From Tetrahymena thermophila SB210 (taxonomy: Eukaryota; Ciliophora; Oligohymenophorea; Hymenostomatida; Tetrahymenidae), in the NCBI RefSeq assembly GCF_000189635.1, contig NW_002476164.1:25314-89313 (forward strand): DNA of 64,000 nt, in the 5' to 3' direction. How positions within the stretch are numbered: position 1 is the stretch's first letter; each line of letters begins with the position of its first letter. This document shows, piece after piece, positions 51,023 to 64,000 of the stretch. The position numbers and the translations under genes were made by a program. The notes beneath the pieces are model-generated. The model worked only from the letters and a program-made list of their open reading frames with translations. It ran no database searches and was not told the origin of the DNA.

Positions 51023-53402
51023 AAATTTTTTTATAAGTGACATATTATTTCTATTAAATATTTTTAAATGTATGCTAATAAAAATAAAGTGCATAAATTT
51101 GTTCATTTTTTTGGACCATTTTAAGAGAATATAATTTGTTTTTGTTTTTGTTTTTTAAAATTCAAATGAAATATTGTCAATTAACTGAATTTTTGTCTAA
51201 TAAATTTAATTATTGATTCTTTATTTACAATTAAATCACCATATAATAAAAACCAATATCTCCATTTTATATTTAAATATATTTACTATATTTTATAAGA
51301 GGACTATTTTTAAAAAGAACAAAAATAAAAATTATTTTAAGATTTTAAAAATAATATTACAAATTACTTAAAAAATAAATAAATTGTGATATATCAAGAT
51401 GAATTATAATAAAAGCTAATTGGATTTATTGTGAAAATAAATGTAAAATGCTAGGTTTCTTTTTAGGCTAAAAAAAGACTCTTCCTTATTTAAATAAATT
51501 TAAATAACTTGAATTTGTTTAAAATAATTTGTTATGGACTATTGTTAATCTAATTTTTTCTTTTATTTTAAAAGAATTTTTGGCTGATTTTATCACAATT
51601 TTATTCACAAAAACAAAAACAAAAATCACTTTTTCACAGATTAATAACTTATTCAATACTATTTTTAAATGGTTAAAACTTATTTACTTATTTTAAAAAT
51701 ATTTAAATAATCAAAAAATTATCAAAAAATAATGCTTATCCTTGTTTTTTCATGCTATAATTTTCTGAGAATTTAATGTTTTGAGTATTTAAATAAATTT
51801 TAATGTCAAAATTAATAATTATGGATTCCAAAATATTTTAAATAAAGATTTAAAAAAAGCATACCAAGAGTCGCGAATGATTCATCACTTTTAAGCCCCT
51901 TTTTAGCAATTAAATTTTGATATTTATTTGCCTTAGAAAACCAAATATGCTTAAAAGATACTTTCTAAAGAAGAATAAAATTGAAAATTTTTATAAGCAT
52001 CATGCTATTTCTATTAATAATAAATGTATGTTAAAAAATAAAGTGCAAAAAGTTGCTCATTTTGATTATTTTAAGAGAATATAATTTGTTTTTCTTATAT
52101 AAAATTCAAATGAAATATTGGCAATTAACAGAATGTTTGACAAATAAAATTAAATTATCAATTCTTTATTTTCAATTAAATAACCATAAAATAAAAACAA
52201 TAATTTCCATATTATATTTCCAACTTTTTATAAGAAAGGCAGACTATTTGTAAAAAGAACATTAAAAATTATTTTAAGATTTTTAAAATAATATTACAAA
52301 TTACTTAAAAAATACATAAATTTTGATATAAAGATGAATTATAATAAAAGCTAATTGTATTTTTTGTGAAAATAAATGCAAAACACTAAGTTTCTTTTTA
52401 GGCTAAAAAGAGACTCTTCCTTATTTAAATAAATTTTAATATTGAATTTGTTTAAAAAGAATTAGTTATGTTAATTAGATTTTTACTTTTAATTTCAAAG
52501 AATTTTTGGTTGATTTTATCACAATTTTATTCACACAAACAAAAACACAAATCACTTTTTCACTAATTAATAACTTATTTAATACTATTTTTAAATGGTA
52601 AAAACTTATTTACTTATTTTAAAAATATTAAAATAAAAAAAATAATGCTTATCCTAGTTTTTTCATGCGATTATTTTCTGAAAATTTAATTTTTTGAGTA
52701 TTAAAATAAATTTTAATTCCAAAATATTTAAAATATAGATTTTTAAAAAAAGCACACCAAGAGTCGCTAATGATTCATCACTTTTAATCACCTTTTTAGG
52801 AATATAATTTTGATAGTTATTTGCCTTCTATAGCCTAATATGCATAAATGATATTTTCTAAAGAAGAATAAAATTGAAAATTTAAAAAAATATCATCTAA
52901 TTTTTGTTAAATAAATGTATGTTATAAAATAAAGTGCAATAATTTGCTCACTTTGATTATTTTAAGAGAATATAATTTGTTTTTGTCATATAAAATTCAA
53001 ATGAAACATTGGTGTTTAACAGAACGTTTGACAAATAAAATTTAATTATTAATTATTTATTTACAATTAAATAACCATAAAATAAAAACAATAATTTCCA
53101 TATTATATTTCCAACTTTTTATAATAAAGGCAGACTATTTTTAAAAAGAGCAAATAAAGAATTTTTGGTTGATTTTATCACAATTTTATTCACAAAAACA
53201 AAAACACAAATCACTTTTTCACCCATTAACAAATTATTTAATATTATTTTTAAATGGTTAATGCTTATTTATTTATTTAAATAATATTAATATAAATATT
53301 TAAATATCTTTTAAATAATAAAAAAATTATCAAAAAATAATGCTTATCCTTGTTTTTTCATACTATTTTTTTCTGAGAATTTTTTTAAGTATTAAAATAA
53401 AC
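50910..53402. repeat. Three tandem units from the tRNase Z 3' end and spacer
   Basis: Unit 0 (about 50910-51852) starts in the tRNase Z coding end and runs through its spacer. Unit 1 (about 51853-52744) and unit 2 (about 52745-53402) repeat it in the same orientation. Anchor blocks recur at about 960- and 895-base spacing: AAAGAAGAATAAAATTGAAA at 51005, 51966 and 52861, and GCTTATCCT[T/A]GTTTTTTCAT near 51733, 52649 and 53341. Unit 2 lacks an internal part of about 280 bases. In units 1 and 2 the coding end (CACTTTTAAGC...TTATTTGCCT) is decayed and has no upstream gene, so they are not functional copies. Confidence 0.85.
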
Positions 53403-53563
53403 ATTCTAAATTCTATTTATCTGATTACCACTTAAAAATCAGTAATTGCTCGATGTTCATTGGTATATTCTTATGAAAAACTCCACAATTTTAAGTTTTA
53501 AATTTATATTACATATATTAAAAAAATAAATCACTATCTTAACAGAGAAAGAAAACAAATAAA

Positions 53564-56500
53564 ATGAAAAAGCTTTACATTTTTATGTTTGCAATTTTAA
53601 TTGCATAAGTAGAATCATTAAAATGCGGATAAGGATGCTAAACCTGCAGTTCTATGACTAATAGTTAAATCCCTATTTGCACTTATTGCTCAGCAGGGTA
53701 TCAATTAAGCAACGGTGATTGCATTTACTAAGATTGCTAACCTAATCTATACTTCTAAATAGATTAAACATAAGAAGATAGCTCTATAGGAAATTGCTCA
53801 TCTATTTGTGATCCATTATTTAATACTGATGATAATACAAAAACTTGTCAAAAATTGGTTGAGTGTTCTTCAATTTATTCAACTTAACCTAACTTCTTGA
53901 ATGCTGGTATTCCTACAGATTTTTTTATATACCAACAAATTTATTATGTGGCTTTTTAGTAAGGCTATCTCTCAATTTATGACAAAAACTTGTTAGGTTT
54001 AATAAAAAATCTCAGCTACGAATAAGATGACTTAACTATCTTTAGCCTAAATGGTTCAATAATTGTTTTAAAAAAAGACTTTACTATCAACATTTGGGAT
54101 ATAGTAAATGAGCGCAGGTATTATATAGATCAAACAAGCATTATTACGATCAATTAATAAACTAAATTTACATTGCTTTTAGATAGCTATTTACTTGCTT
54201 ATAAAGTTGAAAATCAATCATCACAATTCTAAATCATTTATGATTTTGCGTCACCAAATTAAATTGTTTCTAATTTTATTCAAATTAACGAAACATGTTA
54301 ATTTACCCAAGTTATTAATAACTTTTTATTTTTGGGGAATTCAACAAATTTGATTGTTTACTAAATTAGCTTTTAAGCCTAAAAAGGAAATTTAAATTTT
54401 ACCCAGCTTATATACTTTTCATTTAAAAATTAAGGAGATCTACAATCAATTATTTAATCAAATAATTCAAGTGCGTATTTTGCAATTTTTACTAATAAAA
54501 TAGCAATAATTGATATAGGTGCTTAAACATTTTTGCCTTTAACTTCTTTAACGTCAATTAAAAAAGTAAAATATATCCCTTTTGGAAATTAATTAAACGA
54601 TCTCCATTTAATAATACTTACTCAATAAAATTTAATTGATTATAGTTTTCTCACTTAATAATAAAATATTATTTTGAGTGAAGCATAAACAATCACAGAC
54701 TTTGATGTTGGTAATTTTTCAGGAACTGATATATAACTAGCCATTCTATCTAATTCATCAATTTTAGAAATATATCATATTAATAACAATATATATAATT
54801 AGTATTAAATTATCTCTTTGAAATTCACCAGCCAATCTTTGAAAAAAATACCAATTTAATACAATTCATAGTTATTGGATTATTAAACGAAATATGAAAT
54901 TGTATTTTATTCTTCTACTTCAATTTAAATTATCAGAGAGAGTAATATCTAATAACAATATTTAGAAGCAACAATTATTGAAAATTACAATCTTCCATTT
55001 CCTTCTCCTTCATCTTAAGTAAACTCTCTTGTTTTTGTTTACTCTCCTGAGCTTCTAATCTCTTGTCACTAAAATGGAGATATCATCTTCTACGACGCTT
55101 CAAGATAAACAAATATTTATCTAATTTAAAAATTGAATTTAGGAAGCTAACCATGCAATTTATTATAGAGATTCTCTGATAATAAAATTGTAGCGTTAGC
55201 TGGCTAAAATGTTTTATTTATTGACCCCTCTCAATAAATAATTTTAAATAAATTGACTAATTTAACAAATATAGTTTAAATCACTTCTAATAATGATAAA
55301 TTAGCAATCATCTATAGTAACTGTATTTAAATAATTTCATCAGAATTTAAAAGTCTTTTCTTAGAATGTCAAAGTGATTTTTCAAGCAATAATTTAAATA
55401 TTGCTCTTAATAATGATTTAACAGTTTTCATTCAAAAATAAAGCTAAATAGCTATTTATCAAATTGATCTATCAACTAATAGTGCGTAAATTAAATATCT
55501 ATTACCATCAGCTTAACAAATATAGTAGTTCTAAGCTATATAAATATTTAAAACTGATTAGGATACAATATTAAATAATTATACTATTGATGAAATAGTA
55601 TATTTTGATAGTTAAAATAATTTTAATATCTGCAATATGTCTCTCTAAATTATTTATACTGTGCAGCTAAGCTTAATTTAAACTGTTATTTCTGTGGTAA
55701 GAGTTATTAATGATGCTTCTGTATATTTTTTAGCAGGATATCAACCAATTACAGGACTATATAGACTTTTTTTGGTTTCAAAAAATATAGATTCTTCTAT
55801 TTTATTGAACTCTAATTTTTATTTTCCATTTATAAGTGAACCTAAAAAACATGTTAATGGATATGGAACCATACTTTATAGTGTTAAGAGATCTCTTGGA
55901 CTAAGTTTTTTTACTTTATTTAAAGAATACTAAGTTGATATCAATAAAAATATAGTATATATCACCGGTCATGAGTATATTGTTAATGACAATGAGTCGG
56001 CATTTTAAAGTAAAATGATTGGATCCACTTCTAACTTTTTAAATTATGCTGGGACATAATCAGGGCTAATTTATACTATCAAATTGCAATAAAATAGATA
56101 TTAAGAGCTAACATCAGATAAAATGTTATATTCTTTTCAAAATAATGATTAAATACTTGAAATAATTTAAAGTGCTTATCTAGGAATGTATTTTATTCTA
56201 ACTAAATACCAAATAACATCTTTTAATATTTTTACTAATAAATTTATTGAATAATTAGCACCATAATAGCCTAATGATCCTCCTTTTACTTCATTTAGTT
56301 TAGTTTAGAACAATAAAAGCATTGTTTGTTGGAATTAATATTAACTGCTTTATGCTGTATACGGTAAAACACCCTAAAAATATTATTATAAAGGAATGAG
56401 TCTTATTAATGGATGGATTTACAGTCTTTCTACCAATTCCTTTTATGTATATGGTAGCAGTTTACAATTACTTAACTCCCAACTAACACTTATTCAATCT

Positions 56501-59500
56501 TCTTCTGATTAATAATTTAATAATCAATTATTGTAGTGCTAAGATGCTTCTTAAGTTATGGTGTGCAGTATCTCAGTAAATTCATTTGTGATTGTAAAGA
56601 AATTAGTGAACTAATTCTCTTTCTAAAGTGTCTAAGTAAATGGTTTTACAAGTTAGTTCATGATATAAGTGGATGAAGAATACAATAATATATTTTTATA
56701 TGATTAATAAATCTAAGTATATAACTTAAATGGAGTCTATATTTTAGGATATAAATTTGATACTTAGTTTATTTCCTTAAGTTTTTCAGACACTCGCCTA
56801 ATGTTCTTATCATAATCATGTAAATAAATTTTAATTCTTTTTCTTTTTTTAAAAAAAATATTTTATTTAAAAAATATAAGACATCTACTTTATTGATAGA
56901 GTATCATTGAATTTGCAGTAAAATTATATCTAAGCCCCATCTGGATTGCTTATTAAAAAATTTTTTACATAGATTTTTTGAAAAATATAGTCCTTATTAC
57001 TAATTAATATACTTTTACATAAGTTTTTGTTTACGACTCAGAATCTTTGTTGACTATTGCAAAAATAAATGGTTCTTTTCCAGCAAACTCACTTGGAGAT
57101 GTTGTAGATATATTTTTTGATTACAGCAGTGCATAAATAACTTATTTAGATACAGTAGGTAATGTATATATCTATGATTTATATGCAGATTTTCCACTTC
57201 AAAGTAATTTCAAGATTACTGAAGTCTTGGATAGAAATGAATAATTAGTTGGTTTATCATATGATAATATAACTAATAATTTAATAATATATAGTACTTA
57301 AACTGTCTATTTAATTGATTATACATTATCAGGATACAGTTATGAATCATAATTGAATGAGGTAAATAATTATTTTACACCAATTACAATAAATAGTAAT
57401 TCTTTAGAATTTTTACTTTTTAACAATGACAACGTGGTATTCAGATATTCAAAATATAATATTAAATTTGAAAATATTATAGATGGTTCACAAATTGTGG
57501 ATTTTATGTACAATTTAGAATAGGATATTATGATTATCGCTTAAAAAGATCAAATTTTATTTTACTATAATTATCAATTCTCAAGAACTAATAACTAATT
57601 ACCTGTTTTAAAAGTTCTAAAATAAATTTAATTCTTTAAATTTTTGTAATATAACATTTATCTTACCTATGATAAAAAAATAATTTACTGCAATATCTTA
57701 ACTGGAGAGATTATTGATTTTGCTTAGTTATAACCATCTGTTGTAGTAACTTCGAACTTAATAAGTTAAAATAATAATAAAGTATTTATTGGCTTAAGTA
57801 ATGGTTCGATTTTGTATTACGATTTAATCAATTTAAGTAAATAGTATTTTACTATTTAAAATAATAATTAAATTAATACATCAGTTATATGTATTATTTT
57901 AGATGAATCTAAAAAATAAAGTATTACTCTCTATTTTGCCACAAATGGTGGCATCCTCTAGATTATAGATGTAGTAAATAATAAACTCATTTAATAAATA
58001 AATCTTATTTCTTTGGTAAATGAAGATCCATCGATCATTTTAAAAGACCTTACAATTGATTTTACTTATTCAAGGTATTTATACCTTTTTAATGGATAAA
58101 AAAAGGTTTATATTTGGAATTATTCAACAAATTAGCTAGAATAATATTTAGCTCTGACCAAAGATTAAGGAAATAAGATATAAATAATATAAAATTACAT
58201 AATAACTTTTTGCTCAATTTAATTAAATATTTATTCTCTTTCTGATTAAATAACTTTGATTACAGTTATCAAAAGAAACTTATCAAACGATCAGATTACA
58301 GATTATTAAATTATAAATAGTAATATAATCATAATATTTTTTGTTGCAAAATATGAGGTCTTTCTACTCTAGGGCAACTAAAGTATTATAATATTTTAAT
58401 AATAATTTTAATATCCTAGATATTTGGGTTCTATTTACAGTCAAGAGAGTTAAATTTTAAAACTTTATGGGCTACATTAGTAAGGAATATTTGAGAATAA
58501 TTTCAGTATCTCTTTATATGATAATGATCAGCAATTTTAGTGTTCAATTATAATAAGTGATGATGATATTTCTTAGTTAAATAGAAAAATTTCAAATATC
58601 TCTCCTAAGCAAGATATAATTTACACAATATTAGGATCATCGACTTAAAACCAACAAAATTGGGAGAATTTAATTTACTTATAAGTAACAAATGATTAAT
58701 TCATAAGTGTTAATTAATATATTGATTAAAATAAGATTACAAACTCAAAATACGTATTTTATCCACAATCAAACAATAATAATCTTACTATTAGTAGTTA
58801 AACATTTGATTACTTTTAATAACCTATTTTGCAAATTTTTAATTACAATTTAATATTTTAGAATGATATGAAGTAAACTTAGTAGATTTCTTTAAGTAAA
58901 AATGTTTAAATTTTCATTTTATAAAACATAACTATTAATAATTAATGCTAAGGAAATTTCTAGATTAACATATCAAATATTTAAAAAGTAATTCTTTAAT
59001 CTGTTAAGATCTCTCAATTATAAGAATGCAGCAATAATAATACTGATAATGCATAACCTTACTTTTTAAATTTTTTAAACATACCTTAAATATAGATTTA
59101 CGACTTAGATATTTCTGATGCTATGATTTAGCTCAATAAAAATTTTACTCTTCTTAACTTCAAAAATATAAACACTATAATAATAGACAGTGTTAATATA
59201 TCAAATAATCAGAACATAAACTCATTCTTTTAATTTGCTTAGATAAACAATATCACTATATCAAATATTAAGATTAACAATAATTAAAACATTTAATAAA
59301 ATAATAATTCTTTGAATAGACTCTTACAATAACAGGTTTAGGTATAAACATTCTAAAGTAATTCTGTTTTAAACTTTTTCGGATGTTAATAAGTGTTAAT
59401 ATAGAATTTGGCATTTTAAAACAATAAGCATGTATAATTGCTCTAATCGTTTAACTAATATATTTAGAATGAGTAACTTACAGTTTTATTTAACGATATA

Positions 59501-62500
59501 TTTACATTTATTAATTTAAACATTACTTCTAATTAAAATCCTAACTAATAACTTTTGTAGATTTTAAACTCAAATTTAATATTACAGAGTATAATTTACA
59601 ATTTAAACGAAGGGGTTTTCACGATAAGCTAATCTTAAACTGTTTCGATTTATAAAAGTGTTTTTTCAAGCAACATAGCGTAAAATGGTGGAGCTATTTT
59701 CTTTACAGACATATAAAAATAAATTAATTTTACTCAGTGCCTATTTTAAAATAATACAGCATATAGTAATGGTGGTGCTCTTTATTTTGAGAATATAGGT
59801 TCTACTTAACTTTATTTCGATAGTTAAACTATAATTATGCAAAATTAAGCTTTAATAGGAGGTGGATTGAGAATTATCTAAACTAACTCAGATAAAGTGA
59901 TACTACCTTAAGGCTATCCTTTTGAAAAAAATATATACTTAAATAAAGCTAGTATATTTGGAGATAATTCTGCTACTTATCTTCAAAAAATAATAATATA
60001 AAATTCAAACACTTAAAATTCTTAGAATGACTACTAATTTGCATACTATAATAAGGAGAATAATATATCTTAAAATTATTACTATCAAGTTGATATTAAT
60101 CATTTCTAAAGTGGAGGTTAACTTTCATTAAAAATGTTTATAGTTGACAATAATAACCGTTTTCTATCCTTTTCATTACAAAAATTATTAAATAATTCAT
60201 ATCCAAGTGATATTTCTAATGAACTTAAAAGTATTTAAATAACAATAAATAATTTAAATACTTAATAAACTTAACTAATAGGAGAGAGAATTTTAAATTA
60301 TAATTAATATAATAGTGATACTTAATCATTCGAGCTAACTGGATTATAAATTTAAGGAGTTTTATCATCTCAATAATAATTTTCAATAGACTCTAGTATA
60401 TAAACTAGCTCTTAGATATAGCTACCTATTCTTTTATAAATTACTTTTAGAGATTGCTAAGTAGGTGAAATTATTGAGGAATAAATAAATTAAATTATGA
60501 TATGCAAAATTTGCTAGTAAGGCACATATTCATTAGTAGATCCTAAAAGTTTATTTTAATAATCACAAAATATAAAATCTGGAGTATAAAATGAATGTAA
60601 TAACTGTCCTAACTCAGCTCTTGAATGCTAAGGCTAATTTATTTAACTTAAAAATGGTTATTGGAGACAAAATAATTTGACAGATGAAATTGTTGAATGT
60701 AATTCTTAATTTTTATCTTGCTAAGCAGAAAATCCTTCATCTATAGAATATTGCACAGAGGGTTATATAGGACCAATATGCTAATAATGTGACAATATAG
60801 GAGAAATATGGAAAGGATACAGATATAGTTAATCTGTGAAAAAAGGTTATTGCGAATAGTGTTATGATGAAACCATCTAATGGATTTACTTTTTACTTAA
60901 AATTATTGCAATGATTGCATATTTCTTATTCACTACTTTTGTTTTTATTTCATAATTTAAATATAATCAAACCTGTTATTATTTAAGAAGGATAAAGCTT
61001 CTACCTATTTCTAAGAGCTCAATAAGTGATTACTCTGGCTTTTATATAAAGATAGTAATAAACTACTTCCAGCTTTCTTCTCTTTTGTTACCTTAATCTT
61101 AAATTTTGCCAGTGAATATTAATATCTTAAGCTAATATTTAGGATAAACAAGCAGATAACTAAGTTTAGGAATAGAGTGTATGGTAAGTGTAGAGAGCTT
61201 AAAGAAATATGGATAAATAGTTTTCTTTTCACTAGTTTAATTTTTGATGGCAATCTTTCTTTTTATTCTTGTTTTAGTTATTCTTAAAACTGTATAAATT
61301 TTTATCAAAAATAAAAAAGTAGAGTAATACCATTACTTTACATTTTTCCATATCTTTATAATTTTCTATTAGATAGATTAAATTTCTTATTTTTCTAAAG
61401 GCTTAACTTGTGAATAAGTAGGTAGTTAATCCTTAAATCCTTATGATTTAAGAGTATAATGTGACGATATGAGTACAATTAAATTTGTATATCCATATTC
61501 AATTGTGGTTCTACTATTCTGGACACTTTTGCCAACTTTATTCCTTATAAAAATAATAAAAAATAAATCAAGATTAGATGAATGTAAAATTAAATATTTT
61601 TATGGATATTATTATGGTGAGTTAAAAACAGAATACTTCTATTGGGAGTTTATTAGAATTTATTTAAAAATAATATTAATATACATTTATATATTACTCT
61701 AATCAGCAGGTACACTTTCTATTATCTCAAGCTTGATTTTTATAGGAATTTACATAACAGCTCTTAGAAAGAGAAATCCATTCATTTCTTAGTAAATTTA
61801 ATAAGGTGAAATTTAAGCTTATTCACTCTTAATAATCAAAATATACTTAAGTTAAATAAAAACTTCTACTTAAAGTATATAAGTATTTATTGAAGTAGTA
61901 GTTATTTTAATAGATTATTTATTTTTCTTAATTTGCGGATACAAAATAATTGTTTATAAAGCAAGATAAGGTTTTAGTTTCTTTAGTAGATTATTCAGGG
62001 GATTACTTTAAAAATTTTTAACAAAAAGATATTTCGAGAAAGTGATTAGTAAAAAAACTACTTTTAAGACATACCTTAACTGGAAATTTATTAAATATAA
62101 TATATAAAAAATTATTCAATTGAAAGCTTCTTAAAACATAAATATAGCTGCATCCAAATTGAACTTAATTTTAACTAGTTAAAAAACTGATACTAATGAA
62201 AATGGTAATTATTTAATTTTTAAACATGTAAATTAATGAAATTTTAATTTTATAAATAAATAGCGAATAGTAAGAATACAAAATTTTCAAATTAAAGAAA
62301 GGTCTCATAATATTTATCAAGTGATAGTCTAAGCTCATACAGAAAAAATCTTTCTAGCGATTTCAAGCTACTAAACTTTCAATAGAATATATGTGAAGGC
62401 TATACTACACAATAGAATGATTATATATTAGAGTCAGACATAAATCAAGTAGCAGAAGAAGAAGATACTAAAAATCTTAAAATGTATAAATTCCATTCAA

Positions 62501-62538
62501 AATAATCAATTCTTGATTCTAAATAGCTTAATAATTGA
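53564..62538 (+). CDS. Giant Cys-rich, beta-helix, multi-helix membrane protein, copy 2, with one-base frameshift
   Basis: A paralogue of the gene at 38861-47709, with matching intron positions: exons 53564-56819, 56881-62204 and 62264-62538. The start codon follows an A-rich leader; the signal peptide core is LYIFMFAILIAQ. The same modules follow: Cys-rich (CGQGCQTC, CTYCSAGYQL), strand-rich repeats, GGA beta-helix repeats (NGGAIFF, NGGALYFENI, GGGLRII), a second Cys-rich part (GYIGPICQQCDNIGE), and 7-9 helices before a Ser/Gln tail. Just after intron 1, the frame is broken inside AAAAAATTTTTT (56955-56966): upstream codons read APSGLLIKKFF, downstream codons read YIDFLKNIV, and both match copy 1 (GPSGSFIKSYVYIDFL) in different frames. 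One missing base explains it. Every codon beyond the break was checked and is open to the end. With the break mended the product would be about 2951 residues; otherwise it truncates near residue 1115. Confidence 0.82.
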
Positions 62539-63321
62539 ATTTTCTACTTGTTTATTTGTGTTTTTAAAACTTCAAAAATATATATTTTTTTAATTATAAT
62601 TTTTTTGGTTTTAAAAATTGGCATTTTTATAAATATTTAAATATTTTTGATTATAATTTTATGAATTAATATATGTGTTTATGTATTGATGTAAAAATAA
62701 ATTTAAAAAAAAAATATTATTTAATCAATAAAAATTTAATTTGACTAAATCAATAATTATTATAAATCTTCATTAATTATGATATCTTTGCAGATATTTT
62801 TTTTCTTCTTGCCTAAAATAATGTAAAAGAAAAAATTTATTATTTAATAATTAAATAATGTCTAAATTTTTAAAAAGATATTAGATAATTAATTAAGAAA
62901 ATTTTACTATTTTAATTTCATTTCAACTTGAATAAAAACAACTTAAAAATATAATATTACAATTAATAAAAGTATTAAAATAATGTAATTTAAAATTATA
63001 AAAAAATGATTAAAAACCTAAATATTATAAATTTTTATTTATTATATTAATCTATTTTTTTGTTTATTCATGAATTAAATTCTCGTATCTCAACTTCCGC
63101 AAGAATATAACTCATGAAAGTGCTATATTACATAACCACTTCTAAGAATAGGTTGCTATTGTAATTAGATTAATTATACCTCTGTAATTAAAAATACTGA
63201 TTTAAATTAAATTATTCTATTAAAAAATATAAATAGAAACATAAAAAAACTTTATTAAAACAATAAGAATTTTCTACTATTTGAATAAAAAAAAAAAGTT
63301 AGGGAATAACATTTATTTTTA
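62539..63321. other. Intergenic spacer
   Basis: About 780 AT-rich bases between giant gene copies 2 and 3, holding the 3' end of one and the promoter of the next. No other gene seen. Confidence 0.5.
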
Positions 63322-64000
63322 ATGAAGTAGATTAAGTACCTGGTTTTAACTATTTTCATAGTAAACATATCTAAATTATAGGCTCAGTAATGCTAGATAG
63401 GATGCCAAGCTTGTGTTACTCTTAAAAATAATATATCCTCTTGTAATTAATGTTTAAGCGAGTATCAATTAATCAATGGCTCTTGCATATATCAAAACTG
63501 CCAGTAGAATTTATTCTACTAAACTCACAATAACTAAGATGAAAACTCTTAAGGAAGCTGCTAGTCTATTTGTGATCCATTATACTTTGCTGATTTACCA
63601 ACAAATACATGCCAAAAATAGGTCAAATGCTCGTCAATTTACTCAACTCAACCAAATTTTTTAAACAACGGCATTCCAACAGATTTTTTTACATATCAAA
63701 AATCCTATTATGTATCTCTGTAATAAGGATATCTCTCTATCTATAATAAAAGTAAGTTAGATTTGGTAAAAAATCTTAGCTACTAAACAGATGATTTAAG
63801 AATTTAAAACATAGGAGATTTAGTAGTGATTCTCAAAAAAGACTTCTCAATCAACATTTGGGACATTATTAACGAAAACAGGTAGATCATTGATAATAGC
63901 AATATTGTTTAATTAAATTAACAAGCTTAATTTACTTTGTTTTTGGGTAATTACTTGCTAATCCAACAAATATAATAATCCTTTTCATAATTTAAATAAT
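63322..64000 (+). CDS. Giant Cys-rich membrane protein, copy 3 (5' part, cut by window edge)
   Basis: The first 226 codons of a third tandem paralogue, open to the end of the window. It starts at ATG 63322-63324 after an A-rich leader, with signal peptide core YLVLTIFIVNIS, then the Cys-rich module (CQIGCQAC, CNQCLSEYQL, CDPLYFA) and the first strand repeats. It is closer to copy 2 than to copy 1: STQPNFLNNGIPTDFFTYQK here against STQPNFLNAGIPTDFFIYQQ in copy 2, and both have KKDFxINIWDI. Function as for the other copies, unknown. Whether the gene is intact beyond the window cannot be seen. Confidence 0.85.

Noticed and set aside
49881..51106. Minus-strand open frames over the tRNase Z gene and its 3' end
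   Set aside because: Antisense to the catalytic half of tRNase Z or to its 3' spacer; no recognisable protein.
52053..52253. Plus-strand 66-codon open frame in the repeated spacer
   Set aside because: It falls within unit 1 of the tandem repeat, and the equivalent sequence in the other units is not open in the same way; no coding signal.
1..64000. tRNA genes, rRNA, CRISPR arrays, telomere repeats, viral genes
   Set aside because: I looked for GC-richer cloverleaf-like patches, regularly spaced repeats, C4A2/T2G4 runs and capsid or polymerase motifs, and saw none.

Overview
The window reads as nuclear DNA of a ciliate that uses the Tetrahymena-type genetic code. It is extremely AT-rich. Every recognisable protein is interrupted by many in-frame TAA and TAG codons sitting where glutamine fits, and every clear gene ends in TGA. 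Introns are GT...AG, AT-rich and about 55 to 400 bases long. Genes are widely spaced on both strands of one continuous piece, as in a Tetrahymena-like macronuclear chromosome. I see no telomere repeats (C4A2 type), tRNA or rRNA genes, CRISPR arrays or bacterial features.

Left part (1-22 kb): the 3' end of a PP5 protein phosphatase (+), an SLC35F6-type transporter (+), then a run of minus-strand genes. These are an orphan with an apparent frameshift, a four-helix membrane protein, the copper chaperone COX17, an acidic Asn/Gln-rich orphan, a small two-helix membrane protein, a 644-residue orphan, and a 1317-residue protein kinase whose C-terminus is a multi-helix membrane domain.

Middle (22.4-36.5 kb): a tandem array of five intact minus-strand sugar transporters of the major facilitator (SLC2/GLUT-like) family. 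The spacers contain repeated blocks, so the history of duplication, unequal exchange and gene conversion can be partly read.

Right part (38.9-64 kb): three plus-strand members of a family of giant (about 2900-residue) single-chain membrane proteins, the last cut by the window edge. Order of parts: signal peptide, Cys-rich module, propeller-like region, beta-helix-like Gly-Gly-Ala repeats, Cys-rich knot, then 7-9 membrane helices. The second copy carries a one-base frameshift in an A6T6 run. Between the first two sits a complete long-form tRNase Z gene, and its 3' end plus downstream spacer is repeated twice more in tandem as decayed copies.

The genes do not form a shared pathway. The notable content is (a) the transporter array, an apparent sugar-uptake expansion under active recombination, and (b) the giant receptor-like surface protein family, which I cannot match to a described function. 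Coordinates of intron-containing genes were derived by hand from reading frames and homology of the translated parts.
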